Of a stretch of 64,000 nt of DNA, positions 25,234 through 34,419 are shown one piece after another. Under the pieces are notes generated by a model that worked only from the letters and a program-made list of their open reading frames with translations, ran no database searches and was not told where the DNA came from. Where the stretch lies: positions 115,875 to 179,874 of the forward strand of contig NZ_CAMFKW010000002.1 in assembly GCF_945957345.1 (NCBI RefSeq), written 5' to 3'. The position numbers and the translations under genes are program-made. Position 1 is the first letter of the stretch, and every line of letters begins with the position of its first letter. The stretch comes from an uncultured Allobosea sp. (GTDB taxonomy: Bacteria > Pseudomonadota > Alphaproteobacteria > Rhizobiales > Beijerinckiaceae).

Positions 25234-25542
25234 ATGACCTTCCACGATCCAGAAGATGCCCGCCGCTGGCGCCGGCGCCTGAAGAGGCAGAGGGAATATC
25301 AGCGAAAGTATCGCGAGCGGCTGATTGCCGAGCGAACGCCGGAACGGTCCGACATCGCAACAGCATGCCTCGAGGCGTGCATGACCATTTCGCGAGGTCA
25401 GTTCTCAGAACTCCAGCAGCTCGCAAAAGCGATCGTCGATCGCCTGGTCAGCCGAGGCTTCGATCGCGCGCAGTCCATCGAGCGCATTCAGCAGGTCGCC
25501 GCCAAGCTGCAGGACCGCGCTAGGCGCGAGGCGGAGGACTGA
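25234..25542 (+). CDS. Small basic element protein
   Basis: 102 residues. The N-terminal 35 residues are strongly basic and helical (RRWRRRLKRQREYQRKYRERL), followed by a helical domain (QLAKAIVDRLVSRGF and IQQVAAKLQDRARRE). AAGGAGG lies 8 bases before the ATG at 25234, which decides this start over the open frame from 25030. It ends 1 base before the Xis-like gene and is probably cotranscribed with it and the integrase. Possible DNA- or RNA-binding accessory; no family recognised. Confidence 0.65.
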   Translation: MTFHDPEDARRWRRRLKRQREYQRKYRERLIAERTPERSDIATACLEACMTISRGQFSELQQLAKAIVDRLVSRGFDRAQSIERIQQVAAKLQDRARREAED

Positions 25543-25543
25543 G

Positions 25544-26014
25544 ATGCTTCTCGCCAGCGCGCACGTCATCGATCCCGACGCGTATCTCTCGGAAGCTCAG
25601 GTCGAGGAGCGTTGGCGATTCCTCAAGCCCGGCGAGATGCGCCGGGCTCGCAAAAAGGGACTGGTTGCCTTCTACGCCTTTCCCAACGGACCCCACTACA
25701 CGGCGGAAGCTGTGCAGGAATATCTCGATCGCAGCTATCACCGGAGTGCAGCGTGGCCCAACGAAAGCAAAAGGGAGACGAACAGCGAGGCGATGCCGTC
25801 GGATGGGAATTCGGCGGTTACTACCTCGAAGTTCCTCACCCCGATCGCGGCGGTGTCTACTACGCCTGTCGCTATGACGCCGGAGCTCGCGCTGTCCGCC
25901 GCCGAAGCCTGCGTACAGCGGATGGCGAGGAAGCAAAGCAAGCCCTCGTCGCCCTCGTCGCGGCCGCGCCGGCACGCTCCGCAAGCGAATGCCCAGGACC
26001 AAGTCAGGTCCTGA
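25544..26014 (+). CDS. Excisionase-like protein overlapping the integrase
   Basis: 156 residues. The first 67 (YLSEAQVEERWRFLKPGEMR ... FYAFPNGPHYTAEAVQEYLD) look like an excisionase/MerR-type winged helix. The remaining 90 residues are low-complexity Ser/Pro/Ala/Arg and lie in the region shared with the integrase gene, whose own frame looks like normal protein there. The overlap is 262 bases. A recombination-directionality factor overlapping its integrase, as lambda xis/int do, is the best reading. Confidence 0.6.
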   Translation: MLLASAHVIDPDAYLSEAQVEERWRFLKPGEMRRARKKGLVAFYAFPNGPHYTAEAVQEYLDRSYHRSAAWPNESKRETNSEAMPSDGNSAVTTSKFLTPIAAVSTTPVAMTPELALSAAEACVQRMARKQSKPSSPSSRPRRHAPQANAQDQVRS

Positions 26015-27102
26015 CGGTGCATGTGATGGAGGCCTATCTGAACGGTCATGCGACGACGATTCGTAGTGAGGGGCAGGCGCTGCGCGCTGTCGACCTCGTC
26101 GTCGAGTATCTAAAGGCCGTGAAGCAGGTCTCCGCTCCGCTGTCGTTCTGGACGCCATCCCGGCAACTTGATTTCGCCGGCTGGCTTAACCGCACGCATA
26201 AGCATAGCGCAGCGACGATCGAGCGCGTGATCAATGTTCTCGGCGCCGCGATGAACGATGCTGCGGCGGTCAAGATGCGTCTCGATGCGATCGGGCAACC
26301 GGTCGAAGGCGCAATCGTTTCGCATGTGCCGAAGATCGTCTACCAGGGCGAACGCATCGCCAAAGAGCTGAAGCTGCCGCCACCCAAGAAGGGCGGCTAT
26401 GTGCCGACGATGGCCGAGATGGCCACCTTCATCGACGCGCTGGAGACACCGCACCTGCGCCGCTGGTTGATCCTGGCGCTGAACACCTGGGCAAGGCCCG
26501 AGGCGATCACGGAATTCACCCCAGCCGCGCAATATGACAGGCGTCTCGGCGCGATCGACCTGAACCCCCCGGGCCGCGTCCAGAATGACAAGCGCAGGCC
26601 GACCCTGCCGATAACGCGCGGCTTGGCGGACTGGATCGATCACTGGCAGGCGGAGGATATGGCGCGCTTCGAGCAGCGATACGGCCGGCGCCCCAATGAA
26701 GAGATCCCGCTGCTCGTCTACAAGCTCAAGCGGGTCGGCACCGTCAAGAAGGCGGTGAAGCGAATCGCGGATGAAGCCGGAGTACCGGAACTGACCCAAT
26801 ATTCCACGCGCCGCTTTATGGCGACGATGGTCCGCAAGCTTTGCCCGTTCGTGACTCGCGAGCGCCGTTCGATGTGGCTTGGACACGTCGTGGAGGAGGG
26901 CTCCTCCACGACGGATCACTACGAGGGTTTCGCGGTTGAAGCGCTGGAAGATGTCGCGATTGCCACGGATTTCGTGATCGGTGAGCTCCAGAAGCTGACC
27001 AAAACGAAGCTGTTTGCGATTGAACTTCGATTGAACGCGGCAGAACTGCGCCGGATCGGTGCCAACCCAAAGGCGAAAAGCCGTTACGGGGCAATGGGTT
27101 GA
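25753..27102 (+). CDS. int: Tyrosine recombinase (integrase) of the element
   Basis: 449 residues. An N-terminal arm-binding-type region (GGYYLEVPHPDRGGVYYACRY), a core-binding helical region (LSFWTPSRQLDFAGWLNRTH) and a catalytic domain follow in order. Catalytic residues seen: Arg near 246 (NTWARPEAI), Arg near 354 (YSTRRF), His near 378 (WLGHV) and Tyr near 389 (DHYEGF). The usual HxxR box reads YSTR, so the first His is replaced by Tyr. The GTG at 25753 has GGAG 6 bases ahead. The stop lies 1 base from the tRNA CCA, as expected for an int-attP module. Confidence 0.88.
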   Translation: MAQRKQKGDEQRGDAVGWEFGGYYLEVPHPDRGGVYYACRYDAGARAVRRRSLRTADGEEAKQALVALVAAAPARSASECPGPSQVLTVHVMEAYLNGHATTIRSEGQALRAVDLVVEYLKAVKQVSAPLSFWTPSRQLDFAGWLNRTHKHSAATIERVINVLGAAMNDAAAVKMRLDAIGQPVEGAIVSHVPKIVYQGERIAKELKLPPPKKGGYVPTMAEMATFIDALETPHLRRWLILALNTWARPEAITEFTPAAQYDRRLGAIDLNPPGRVQNDKRRPTLPITRGLADWIDHWQAEDMARFEQRYGRRPNEEIPLLVYKLKRVGTVKKAVKRIADEAGVPELTQYSTRRFMATMVRKLCPFVTRERRSMWLGHVVEEGSSTTDHYEGFAVEALEDVAIATDFVIGELQKLTKTKLFAIELRLNAAELRRIGANPKAKSRYGAMG

Positions 27103-27148
27103 ATGGTGGGCGATGCAGGGTTCGAACCTGCGACCCCTCCCGTGTGAA
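27102..27148. repeat. attR direct repeat inside the intact tRNA-Val
   Basis: Matches attL (15515-15561) at 44 of 47 positions. The right part (27132-27148) is the identical 17-base core in the anticodon arm. The left part is the 3' half of the functional tRNA and, by the logic of integration, came from the element. Confidence 0.88.
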
Positions 27149-27178
27149 GGGAGTGCTCTACCGCTGAGCTAATCGCCC
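27104..27178 (-). tRNA. tRNA-Val (anticodon CAC), insertion site of the element
   Basis: 75 bases including encoded CCA. All arms pair: acceptor GGGCGAT/ATCGCCC, D arm GCTC/GAGC, anticodon stem CTCCC/GGGAG around TTCACAC (anticodon CAC, reads GUG), T stem GCAGG/CCTGC with loop TTCGAAC. The integrase stop is one base beyond its CCA. Confidence 0.95.
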
Positions 27179-27206
27179 GGACCCGGCCTCTCCTAGTCGG
27201 CGCGCC

Positions 27207-27905
27207 TCATGCCGTCAAGGATGTGCGGGGAGGAGATTTGAAGACGCGGTCGACCGCGCCGGCCAGCTCGTCGAAATGCTGGATGACGAGATCCGGCTCC
27301 AGCGTCTCGATCGGCACGTCGGTATAGCCGAAGGGCACGCAGATCGACGGGATGCCGGCGGCCCGCGCCGTCGCGATATCCGTGCGGGAATCGCCGATCA
27401 TCACGGCCCGGGTCGGATCGGCCTTCGCCGCAGCGATCGTTAGCGTGAGATGGCGCGGATCCGGCTTGAAATACGGGAAGCTGTCGCGCCCGGCGACCGC
27501 GGCGAAGCGGCCGGCGATGCCGAAATGGTCGAGCATCAGCTTCGTGTGCCGGACCGGCTTGTTGGTGCAGACCGCGAGCGCGTAGCCTTCGCCCGCCAGC
27601 GCATCGAGGGCGCCGAGCACGCCGTCAAAGAGATGGCTGCTCCCCGCCGTGTCCTGCGCATAGATTTCCATGAACTCCTCGAAGAGCCGTTCCAGCGTTT
27701 CGGGGTCGAGCGGCCGGCCGGAGACCTTGAAGCCGCGCTCGATCAGGACGCGCACGCCCGCGCCGACGAGTTCGCGCGCCCGCTCCAGCGGCAGCGCCGC
27801 CAGCCCTTCGCGTACCAGGATCAGGTTGAGAACCCGCATGATGTCCGGCGCGGTCTCGGCAAGCGTTCCGTCGAGATCGAAGACGACGATGGGGGGCAGA
27901 CTCAT
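27207..27905 (-). CDS. gph: Phosphoglycolate phosphatase (HAD family)
   Basis: 232-residue cytosolic HAD phosphatase that removes phosphate from 2-phosphoglycolate formed by DNA repair or photorespiration-like reactions. Motif I is VFDLDGTLAET (nucleophile Asp10), motif II is CTNKP, motif III lysine is in FKPDP, and motif IV is GDSRTD. The cap domain lies between residues 18 and 90. The context supports Gph: rpiA lies 0.65 kb away on the other strand, and the two are neighbours in many alphaproteobacteria. First chromosomal gene right of the element. Confidence 0.88.
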   Translation of the reverse strand: MSLPPIVVFDLDGTLAETAPDIMRVLNLILVREGLAALPLERARELVGAGVRVLIERGFKVSGRPLDPETLERLFEEFMEIYAQDTAGSSHLFDGVLGALDALAGEGYALAVCTNKPVRHTKLMLDHFGIAGRFAAVAGRDSFPYFKPDPRHLTLTIAAAKADPTRAVMIGDSRTDIATARAAGIPSICVPFGYTDVPIETLEPDLVIQHFDELAGAVDRVFKSPPRTSLTA

Positions 27906-28061
27906 GGTCGGAACCTTCGGGGTGATTCGGTCGGGCGAGATTCGGTTAGAGGTCTTCGCGGCCGGGCTGGCAAGTCCTGCGGCGGTGGCTCCCCAAATTT
28001 GCCGCGGGGAATGGTATCGTAGCCGCGATTCGTCGCGCGGCTGGCGGCAGGGAAGATTGTC

Positions 28062-28448
28062 ATGTGGAAAATGATGGAAAAGCGGGCGGGATTCATGGGC
28101 GCCGCGCTGGGAGCGGGATGCGTGCTCATGGGGGCGGTGCCGGCTTGGGCCGGCCCTTTCGAATTCGCGCCCGCGCCGCAGACCGATCTCAATCGGGTCT
28201 ACCGGATCGACAAGGCGACGGGCGAGGTCGGCGCTTGCCAGTTCCAGCTCAAGGAGGGCGGTGTCGGCCTGACGGTCTGCTTTCCCTCGGGCGAGGGCGC
28301 AGGGCCCCAGGCGCCCAGCGACTACGGCCTCATGCCCTCACGCCATGAGAAGGAGGGCGGTATCTTCCGCGTGAACATCCGCACCGGCGAGATGAGCATC
28401 TGCTACGTCTTCGACGACAAGACGGTGTGCACGCCCCAGACGAAATGA
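28062..28448 (+). CDS. Small exported protein, unknown function
   Basis: 128 residues. Signal peptide with basic start and hydrophobic core (GFMGAALGAGCVLMGAVPAWA), cleaved near residue 30. The mature part has two related segments: NRVYRIDKATGEVGACQF and GIFRVNIRTGEMSICYVF, an internal duplication of a strand-turn-strand unit of the RxxxxTGExxxC type, with four cysteines that could form disulfides. Function unknown. It lies between gph and rpiA. Confidence 0.72.
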   Translation: MWKMMEKRAGFMGAALGAGCVLMGAVPAWAGPFEFAPAPQTDLNRVYRIDKATGEVGACQFQLKEGGVGLTVCFPSGEGAGPQAPSDYGLMPSRHEKEGGIFRVNIRTGEMSICYVFDDKTVCTPQTK

Positions 28449-28559
28449 CGTTGCGAGGCGTCCGCGCGCTGGACTCGTCGGTCTTGCCGGGGCAGGAGAG
28501 CGCCGTGTCGTCCGGCCTGGACGGCGGGCGTTTTCCACAACCTGAGCCGGACGAGAACC

Positions 28560-29261
28560 ATGAATGCCGACGACCTGAAGAAGCGGGCTGCCGCCCGCGC
28601 GCTTGAGCTCGTGCAGCCGGGTATGCGGCTTGGCCTCGGCACTGGCTCGACGGCGAAGCATTTCGTCGACCTGCTTGGCGCGAAGGTCGCAGCCGGCTTC
28701 GACGTCCTCTGCGTTTCGACCTCCGAGGCGACGCAGGTCCAGGCGGTTTCGCTGGGCATCCCGATGTCGACGCTCGACGAGACGCCGGAACTCGATCTCA
28801 CCGTCGACGGGGCCGACGAGGTCGATCCGCAACTGCGCCTGATCAAGGGCGGCGGTGCGGCGCTGCTGCGCGAGAAGATCGTCGCGGCGGCTTCCGCCCG
28901 CATGATCGTGATCGCCGATGACGGCAAGCTGGTGCAGACGCTCGGCCGCTTTCCGCTGCCGATCGAGGTCGTGCCCTTCGGGCTGGAGGCGACGCGCCGG
29001 GCCGTGGCCGCGGCGATTTCATCCTCCGGTGCGGCCGGCAAGCTCGTGCTGCGCCAGCGGGCGGACGGCACGACACTCGTCACCGATGGCGGCCATTACA
29101 TCCTCGACGCCCATCTCGGCACGATCGAACGACCAGAATTGCTGGCTCAGGCGCTGAACATCGTGCCCGGTGTCGTCGAGCACGGCCTGTTCATCGGGCT
29201 GGCTTCGGGCGCCATCCTGGCCGGGGCCGACGGCCTCAAGCTGCTCGGCCGGATCGAATAA
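28560..29261 (+). CDS. rpiA: Ribose-5-phosphate isomerase A
   Basis: Cytosolic enzyme of the pentose phosphate pathway that interconverts ribose 5-phosphate and ribulose 5-phosphate. At 233 residues it is the family length. Conserved segments are complete: [16 protein letters not shown] near residue 21, [14 protein letters not shown] near 80, and [15 protein letters not shown] with the catalytic Glu near 103. The gene is 111 bases downstream of the small exported protein and is followed by a DUF2059 gene. Confidence 0.95.
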   Translation: MNADDLKKRAAARALELVQPGMRLGLGTGSTAKHFVDLLGAKVAAGFDVLCVSTSEATQVQAVSLGIPMSTLDETPELDLTVDGADEVDPQLRLIKGGGAALLREKIVAAASARMIVIADDGKLVQTLGRFPLPIEVVPFGLEATRRAVAAAISSSGAAGKLVLRQRADGTTLVTDGGHYILDAHLGTIERPELLAQALNIVPGVVEHGLFIGLASGAILAGADGLKLLGRIE

Positions 29262-29374
29262 TTCCATTCCGGTGCAATCCACGCTAAGGAACGCGCCACA
29301 ATGACCGGACCATCGTTGCTGGCAGCGCAATCGCGCGCTCCGGCGATGGTTCGCTGATGAAGGGGTTTCAACGT

Positions 29375-29872
29375 ATGATCCGTCGCACTCTCGTTCGGGC
29401 CGCTATCGGTCTGGCGCTTCTCTGCGCAGCCCCGGCCTTCGCCCAGGCGCCGGCACTGGCGCCGAGCCATGTCCAGGCGGCGCGCGAGGTCCTGGAGCTG
29501 AGCGGCGTCACGCAGGGCTTCTCGAACATCTACAACGAGTTCGAGCGCAACGTGCAGGGCATGCTGGCGACGCGGCCGGAGATGAAGAAGGATGCCGATG
29601 CCGTCATCGCAAGCCTGAAGCCGGAAGTCGACAAGCGCGCCGAGGAGATGACGAAGACCGCGTCCGAGGTCTTCGCCCGCAAGATGACCGAGGCTGATCT
29701 CAAGGAGGTCGCCGCTTTCTTCAAGTCGCCTGTCGGCCAGCGTTACAGCACGCTGAGGCGCGAGGCGATGGATGACATCGTGAACCTCCTGGCGCCCTGG
29801 ACCGTCCAGACCAGCCAGTACCTGTTCGACCGCTTTTCGCAGGAAATGAGCAAGCGCGGCCACACGCTCTGA
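29375..29872 (+). CDS. Exported DUF2059 protein
   Basis: 165 residues. Signal peptide (TLVRAAIGLALLCAAPAFA) cleaved near residue 23, then a helical DUF2059 domain with the typical MTEADLKEVAAFFKSPVGQR segment. The family is widespread in alphaproteobacterial periplasms, without a settled function. The ATG at 29375 is chosen because GAAGGGG lies about 9 bases before it; the ATG at 29357 has no ribosome-binding site. Followed by a clear terminator. Confidence 0.85.
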   Translation: MIRRTLVRAAIGLALLCAAPAFAQAPALAPSHVQAAREVLELSGVTQGFSNIYNEFERNVQGMLATRPEMKKDADAVIASLKPEVDKRAEEMTKTASEVFARKMTEADLKEVAAFFKSPVGQRYSTLRREAMDDIVNLLAPWTVQTSQYLFDRFSQEMSKRGHTL

Positions 29873-29905
29873 GCAGGAGCGCCGTCTCCGCGATCGGGAT
29901 ATCGG

Positions 29906-29935
29906 AAGGCCGGCGAGCATTCGCCGGCCTTTTTG
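29906..29935 (+). terminator. Rho-independent terminator after the DUF2059 gene
   Basis: Eleven-base stem aaggccggcga (29906-29916) and tcgccggcctt (29921-29931) with a four-base loop, followed by tttttg. Confidence 0.88.
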
Positions 29936-30016
29936 TTGCGGCATCCTCCGCTGGCATCGGACCGAGGCGCGCTCTATGGCCGTGATGGTTGAACCGCGAA
30001 GCCCGGAGCCGACGAC

Positions 30017-31060
30017 ATGACCCGCGATCTCGTCCTCGTCACCGGAGGCTCCGGCTTCCTGGCGGGGCATTGTATCCTTGCACTGCTTCAGGCGGGCTAC
30101 GATGTCCGCACCACGCTGCGGACGCCGGCGCGCGAGGCGGCGCTTCGGAAAGCGCTGCGAGGCGCCGGGGCGGATGCCGGCGATCAGTTGCAGGTCGCTG
30201 CCGCCGACCTGATGCGCGACGAGGGCTGGGACGAGGCTGCCTCGGGCTGCGCCTATGTCCTGCACGTTGCGTCGCCGCTCGCTGCGGCGGCCCCGAAGCA
30301 TGAGGAAGAGCTGATCCGCCCGGCGCGCGAAGGCACGCTGCGCGTCTTACGCGCCGCGCGTCGAGCCGAGGTGACGCGCGTCGTCCTGACTTCCTCCTTC
30401 GCCGCGATCGGCTATGGCCGGATGGTCGAGCGCCCCTACGATGAGCGCGACTGGACCAACCCGGTAGCGCCCGGGCTTGCCGCCTATCCGAAATCCAAGA
30501 CCCTGGCGGAACTGGCCGCCTGGGATTTCGTCGATGGCGAAGGGCAGGGGCTGGAACTCGCGGTGGTCAATCCCGTCGGCATCTTCGGGCCGCTGCTGGG
30601 ACCCGATCTCTCTGCCTCGATCCTGCTCGTCAAGACCATGCTGGACGGCCGGCTCTGGGCGGTGCCGCGCCTGATGTTCGGCGTGGTCGACGTCCGCGAT
30701 GTCGCCAGCCTGCATCTGCGTGCCATGACCGACGCGGCCGCGGCCGGCGAGCGCTTCCTCGCCACCGCTGGCGACTTCATGACGATGCAGGCGATCGCGC
30801 AGGCCTTGAAGGACGGTCTCGGAGCGAATGCGGCTGGGGTATCCACCCGCGTGCTGCCGGATTGGCTGGTGCGTTTGGCCGCGCGCTTCAGCGCCGCGGC
30901 TCGTCAGGCAGCGACGCCGGAGCTGGGCCGCGTCAAGACGGCGACGAGCGTGAAGGCGCAAACCATGCTGGGCTGGCAACCGCGCCCGGCGCAGGAGGCT
31001 CTCGTCGCCACAGGCGAGAGCCTCATCCGGCTCGGCCTCGTCAGTCCTCGGAAGCCTTGA
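30017..31060 (+). CDS. NAD-dependent epimerase/dehydratase-like reductase
   Basis: 347-residue extended short-chain dehydrogenase of the dihydroflavonol-4-reductase/aldehyde reductase group. The nucleotide motif [11 protein letters not shown] lies at residues 8-18, the HVASP segment near residue 87, and catalytic Tyr/Lys in YPKSK near residue 156. NPVGIFGP follows, as in the family. Substrate cannot be inferred. Its last 20 bases overlap the convergent tctA gene. Confidence 0.85.
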   Translation: MTRDLVLVTGGSGFLAGHCILALLQAGYDVRTTLRTPAREAALRKALRGAGADAGDQLQVAAADLMRDEGWDEAASGCAYVLHVASPLAAAAPKHEEELIRPAREGTLRVLRAARRAEVTRVVLTSSFAAIGYGRMVERPYDERDWTNPVAPGLAAYPKSKTLAELAAWDFVDGEGQGLELAVVNPVGIFGPLLGPDLSASILLVKTMLDGRLWAVPRLMFGVVDVRDVASLHLRAMTDAAAAGERFLATAGDFMTMQAIAQALKDGLGANAAGVSTRVLPDWLVRLAARFSAAARQAATPELGRVKTATSVKAQTMLGWQPRPAQEALVATGESLIRLGLVSPRKP

Positions 31061-32540
31061 ACTTGTTCAGCCCCTTCATCGCGAACGGGGCCACCAGGGC
31101 GAGGGCGGCGATACCGAGCAGGGTGGCCGAGATCGGGTTCTCCAGCAGGATCATCGGGTCGCCCAGGCTGATCTGCAGCGCGCGGCGCAACTGCTGCTCC
31201 GCCATCGGCCCGAGGATCAGTCCGACAACCATCGGCGCGACCGGATAGTCGTAGCGGCGCATCAGGTAGCCGAGGAAGCCGAAGGCGAAGAGCATGGCCA
31301 GCTCGACCGGCGAGCCGTTGACCGCGAGCGTGCCCATCGTCGCGAAGACGAGGATGCCGGCATAGAGCCAGGGCTGCGGGATCGCCAACAGGCGGACCCA
31401 GAGGCCGATCAGCGGCAGGTTCAGGATCACCAGCATGACGTTGGCGATGAACAGCGAGGCGATCAGGCCCCAGACCAGGTCCGGCTTCTCGGCGAAGAGC
31501 AGCGGGCCGGGATTGAGCCCGTATTGCTGGAAGCCGGCGAGCATGATCGCCGCCGTCGCCGAGGTCGGCAGGCCGAGCGTCAGCAGTGGCACCAGCGTGC
31601 CGGCGGCCGAGGCATTGTTGGCGGCTTCCGGCCCGGCAACGCCCTCGATCGCGCCCTTGCCGAACTCGTCCGGATATTTGCAGAGCTTGCGCTCGGTCGA
31701 GTAGCTCAGGAAGGTCGGCACCTCGGCGCCGCCGGCGGGCAGGGCGCCGATCGGGAAGCCGAAGGCGGTGCCGCGTAGCCAGGGAGCCCAGGAGCGCTTC
31801 CAATCTTCCTTGGTCATCCAGAGCGAGCCCTTGATCGGGATGATCTCCTCAGGATCGCGGAAACGCTTGGAGGCGACGTAGAAGGCCTCGCCCACGGCGA
31901 ACAGGCCCACCGCGAGCGTCGTGACCTCGACGCCGTTGAGCAGTTCCGGCACGCCGAAGGTCAGGCGCGCCTGGCCGGTCAGCTTGTCGATGCCGATCAG
32001 CCCGAGCGCGATGCCGAGGAACAGGCTCGTCAGGCCGCGCAGGGGCGAGTCGCCGAAGGTCGCGGAGACCGTGACGAAGGCGACGATCATCAGCGCGAAA
32101 TAGTCCCACGGACCGAATTTCACCGCGAGCTCGACCAACAGGGGCGCGAGGAAGGCAAGGCCGATCGTCGCGATCAGACCGGCGACGAAGGAGCCGATCG
32201 CCGAGGTCGCGAGCGCCGGGCCGCCGCGGCCGGCCTTGGCCATCTTCGAGCCTTCGAGCGCGGTCGCGAGCGAGGCGCTTTCGCCGGGCGCATTGAGCAG
32301 GATCGCGGTGGTCGAGCCGCCATACATGCCGCCATAGTAGATGCCGGCGAACATGATCAGCGATCCCGCCGGATCGAGCTTGAACGTCACTGGCAGCAAC
32401 AGCGCGACGGTGAGCGCCGGGCCGATGCCGGGCAGCACGCCGACGGCGGTGCCGAGGAAGACGCCGATCAGGCAGAACAGGAGCTTGGCGGGCTCGAAGG
32501 CGACGCCGAAGCCGTGAAGCAGGGAGAGCAGGGTATCCAT
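31041..32540 (-). CDS. tctA: Tripartite tricarboxylate transporter large permease TctA
   Basis: 499-residue inner-membrane permease of the TTT family, which imports carboxylates with a periplasmic binding protein. About 12 hydrophobic helices. The two family signatures are present: the N-terminal [17 protein letters not shown] with [19 protein letters not shown], and the repeat copy [17 protein letters not shown] near residue 325. It is the last gene of a leftward tctC-tctB-tctA operon, 13 bases after tctB. Confidence 0.93.
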   Translation of the reverse strand: MDTLLSLLHGFGVAFEPAKLLFCLIGVFLGTAVGVLPGIGPALTVALLLPVTFKLDPAGSLIMFAGIYYGGMYGGSTTAILLNAPGESASLATALEGSKMAKAGRGGPALATSAIGSFVAGLIATIGLAFLAPLLVELAVKFGPWDYFALMIVAFVTVSATFGDSPLRGLTSLFLGIALGLIGIDKLTGQARLTFGVPELLNGVEVTTLAVGLFAVGEAFYVASKRFRDPEEIIPIKGSLWMTKEDWKRSWAPWLRGTAFGFPIGALPAGGAEVPTFLSYSTERKLCKYPDEFGKGAIEGVAGPEAANNASAAGTLVPLLTLGLPTSATAAIMLAGFQQYGLNPGPLLFAEKPDLVWGLIASLFIANVMLVILNLPLIGLWVRLLAIPQPWLYAGILVFATMGTLAVNGSPVELAMLFAFGFLGYLMRRYDYPVAPMVVGLILGPMAEQQLRRALQISLGDPMILLENPISATLLGIAALALVAPFAMKGLNKFKASED

Positions 32541-32553
32541 GGCCGGGCTCTCC

Positions 32554-33033
32554 TCAGAGGAACAGGCGTTCGAGCGGGCCCGACGGCAGGATCAGCGTCA
32601 GGACCTTGGCGAAGACGAGGAAGATGACGAGGCCGAGCACGAAGCCGATCGCGGCATCGATCAGCAGGCCCTGCCGGCCCATGCCGCGGGCGGTGCAGGC
32701 GAAGACCACGGTGATGGCGAGGATGAAGCCGCCGCCGAGCCCGATGCAGGCGATCAGGAAGACGAGCCCCCCGGCGATCCAGAGCAGCGCCTTGCGGTCG
32801 GCCTCCTCCGGCTGCGGCGGGCCCTCGCGGAAGGCGACCACGAAATGCGAGAGACCCAGGATCACGAGCCCGGCTGCCACGACGTAGGGCATCGCGGTCG
32901 GGCCGACGCCGTAAGTGGAGGTGATGGTCTGCTGCGAGGCGTCATAGCCGACGAGCGCGGCGACGATGAGCAGCAGGACTCCGACGAGCAGGGCAGGCTT
33001 GTTGGCACCTTGCGTGCGCGTGTCGTTGGTCAT
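32554..33033 (-). CDS. tctB: Tripartite tricarboxylate transporter small permease TctB
   Basis: 159-residue membrane subunit with four hydrophobic helices ([73 protein letters not shown]), the usual TctB topology and length. Lies between tctC and tctA on the same strand. Confidence 0.9.
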   Translation of the reverse strand: MTNDTRTQGANKPALLVGVLLLIVAALVGYDASQQTITSTYGVGPTAMPYVVAAGLVILGLSHFVVAFREGPPQPEEADRKALLWIAGGLVFLIACIGLGGGFILAITVVFACTARGMGRQGLLIDAAIGFVLGLVIFLVFAKVLTLILPSGPLERLFL

Positions 33034-33133
33034 GGGCGTTCCCGCGGTGCTGGCCGGCGTCTTCTGGGCGCTTCTGGCGGTTGGAAAAGGGGCCGGTTTC
33101 CCGGCCCCTGCTGGTTGTAGCGTCTCGGTCGGC

Positions 33134-34099
33134 TTACTTCACCAGGCCGACTTCGGTCATGACCTTGGAGACGCGCCCGATCTCACCCTTCAGGAAGGTG
33201 TCGAAGGCGGCGCCGGCCAGGAAGGCATCGTCCCAGCCACGAGCCTTGAGGATCTCCTGCCATTCCTTCGACTTGACCATCTTCTCGACCGTGTCGATCA
33301 GGGCCTTGGTCTGGTCGGCGGAGAGGCCGGGAGGGGCGACGACCGAGCGCCAGTTCAGGAGCTCGAGATCGATGCCTTGCTCCTTCAGCGTGGGCGCATC
33401 CGGCGCGTTCTCGAGGCGCTTCGGCGAGGAGACTGCAAGTACACGCAGCTTGCCGGCCTTGATCTGGCCTTCGAACTCGCCATAGCCGGATACGCCGGCC
33501 GTGACGCGGCCGCCAAGCATGGCCGCGAGGGCCTCGCCACCGCCCGAGAACGGGATGTAGTTGATCTTCTTGGCGTCGGCGCCGACCGCCTGCGCGAAGA
33601 GCGCCGCGAGGATATGGTCCGTGCCACCGGCCGAGCCGCCGGCCCAGGTCACCTTGGCCGGATCGGCCTTGAGGCGTTCGGCCAGGTCCTTGGCGGTCTT
33701 GAGCGGCGATTCCGTCGGGACGACGATGACCTCGGCCTCGGCAGTGAGGCGCGCGATCGGCGTGATCTGGGTCAGGTTGACCGGCGACTTGTTGAGCAGG
33801 ATGGCGCCGACCATGACGAAGCCGTTGACCATGAGCTGGTGGCCGTCGCCCTTGGCGCCGATGAGCTGCGCGAGGCCGATCGTTCCACCGGCGCCGGTCA
33901 CATTGTTGACCTGAACGCTCTTGACGATGCCGGTTGCGGTGAGCGCCTGCTGCATCGAGCGGGCCGTGCCGTCCCAGCCGCCGCCCGGCGCTGCGGGGGC
34001 CATGATCTTGAGCTCGTTGACCTGGGCGAAGGCGGCCGTGGAAAGAGCGGCAAGCGCGACCGCTGTCAGAGCCGTGCGCTTCAGAATGGATGTCAGCAT
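33134..34099 (-). CDS. tctC: Tripartite tricarboxylate transporter substrate-binding protein TctC (Bug family)
   Basis: 321-residue periplasmic receptor. Signal peptide ([17 protein letters not shown]) cleaved near residue 25, then a Bug-family two-lobe fold with [14 protein letters not shown] near the ligand site and [16 protein letters not shown]. The start at 34099 is set by a GGAGGAATTC leader; the frame extends to 34201 without support. First gene of the tctCBA operon. Ligand unknown; the family binds citrate and other di- and tricarboxylates. Confidence 0.92.
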   Translation of the reverse strand: MLTSILKRTALTAVALAALSTAAFAQVNELKIMAPAAPGGGWDGTARSMQQALTATGIVKSVQVNNVTGAGGTIGLAQLIGAKGDGHQLMVNGFVMVGAILLNKSPVNLTQITPIARLTAEAEVIVVPTESPLKTAKDLAERLKADPAKVTWAGGSAGGTDHILAALFAQAVGADAKKINYIPFSGGGEALAAMLGGRVTAGVSGYGEFEGQIKAGKLRVLAVSSPKRLENAPDAPTLKEQGIDLELLNWRSVVAPPGLSADQTKALIDTVEKMVKSKEWQEILKARGWDDAFLAGAAFDTFLKGEIGRVSKVMTEVGLVK

Positions 34100-34383
34100 G
34101 AATTCCTCCGCTTGCGGGCTTGGTCCGCGGTTTTTCTGAGACGGCTCCGCCTGTGGCACCTTGCCGCGCCGATCGTCAATTGCGCGGGATTGCATAATCA
34201 TACGTCAATAATTTTTCGCGGCAGGCGGCTTTCACCGCATCTTCTACGCCCTTGGTTCTACGACTCGGTTGAGTGTTCGAGGGGGCTTTCGGATGCGTTT
34301 GGCAGGGCTGCTTCAGTGCGGATGGTGAGCCTCAAGGCTCCCGCAGGCTTCCGGGCGAATGGCTTCTGCAAGCCCAGCGACGG

Positions 34384-34412
34384 GGCTCCGGCATGTCGGC
34401 CATGCCGGAGCC
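34384..34412. terminator. Perfect hairpin, possible terminator or RNA structure
   Basis: Stem ggctccggcat (34384-34394) and atgccggagcc (34402-34412) with loop gtcggcc. No T-run. The right arm contains the GGAG that would serve the small ORF at 34420, so the hairpin could mask its ribosome-binding site. Confidence 0.45.
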
Positions 34413-34419
34413 TCACACG

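Larger units (their letters stand above)
15515..27148 (+). mobile_element. 11.6 kb phage-satellite-like or reduced prophage element in tRNA-Val
   Basis: Bounded by the 47-base attL/attR repeats and carrying a tyrosine integrase that ends 1 base before the intact tRNA. Gene order from left: PrtN-type activator, small ORF, Arc-like repressor (reverse), Arc-like regulator, four small unknown genes, protease-capsid fusion, primase-helicase, iterons, tail chaperone with frameshift, tape measure, small gene, Xis-like, integrase. Several genes overlap by 1-4 bases and no reading frame is broken. Terminase, portal, connectors, baseplate, fibres and lysis genes are not seen. That leaves two readings: a satellite that borrows them, or a deleted prophage whose remaining genes happen to be intact. 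Confidence 0.9.
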
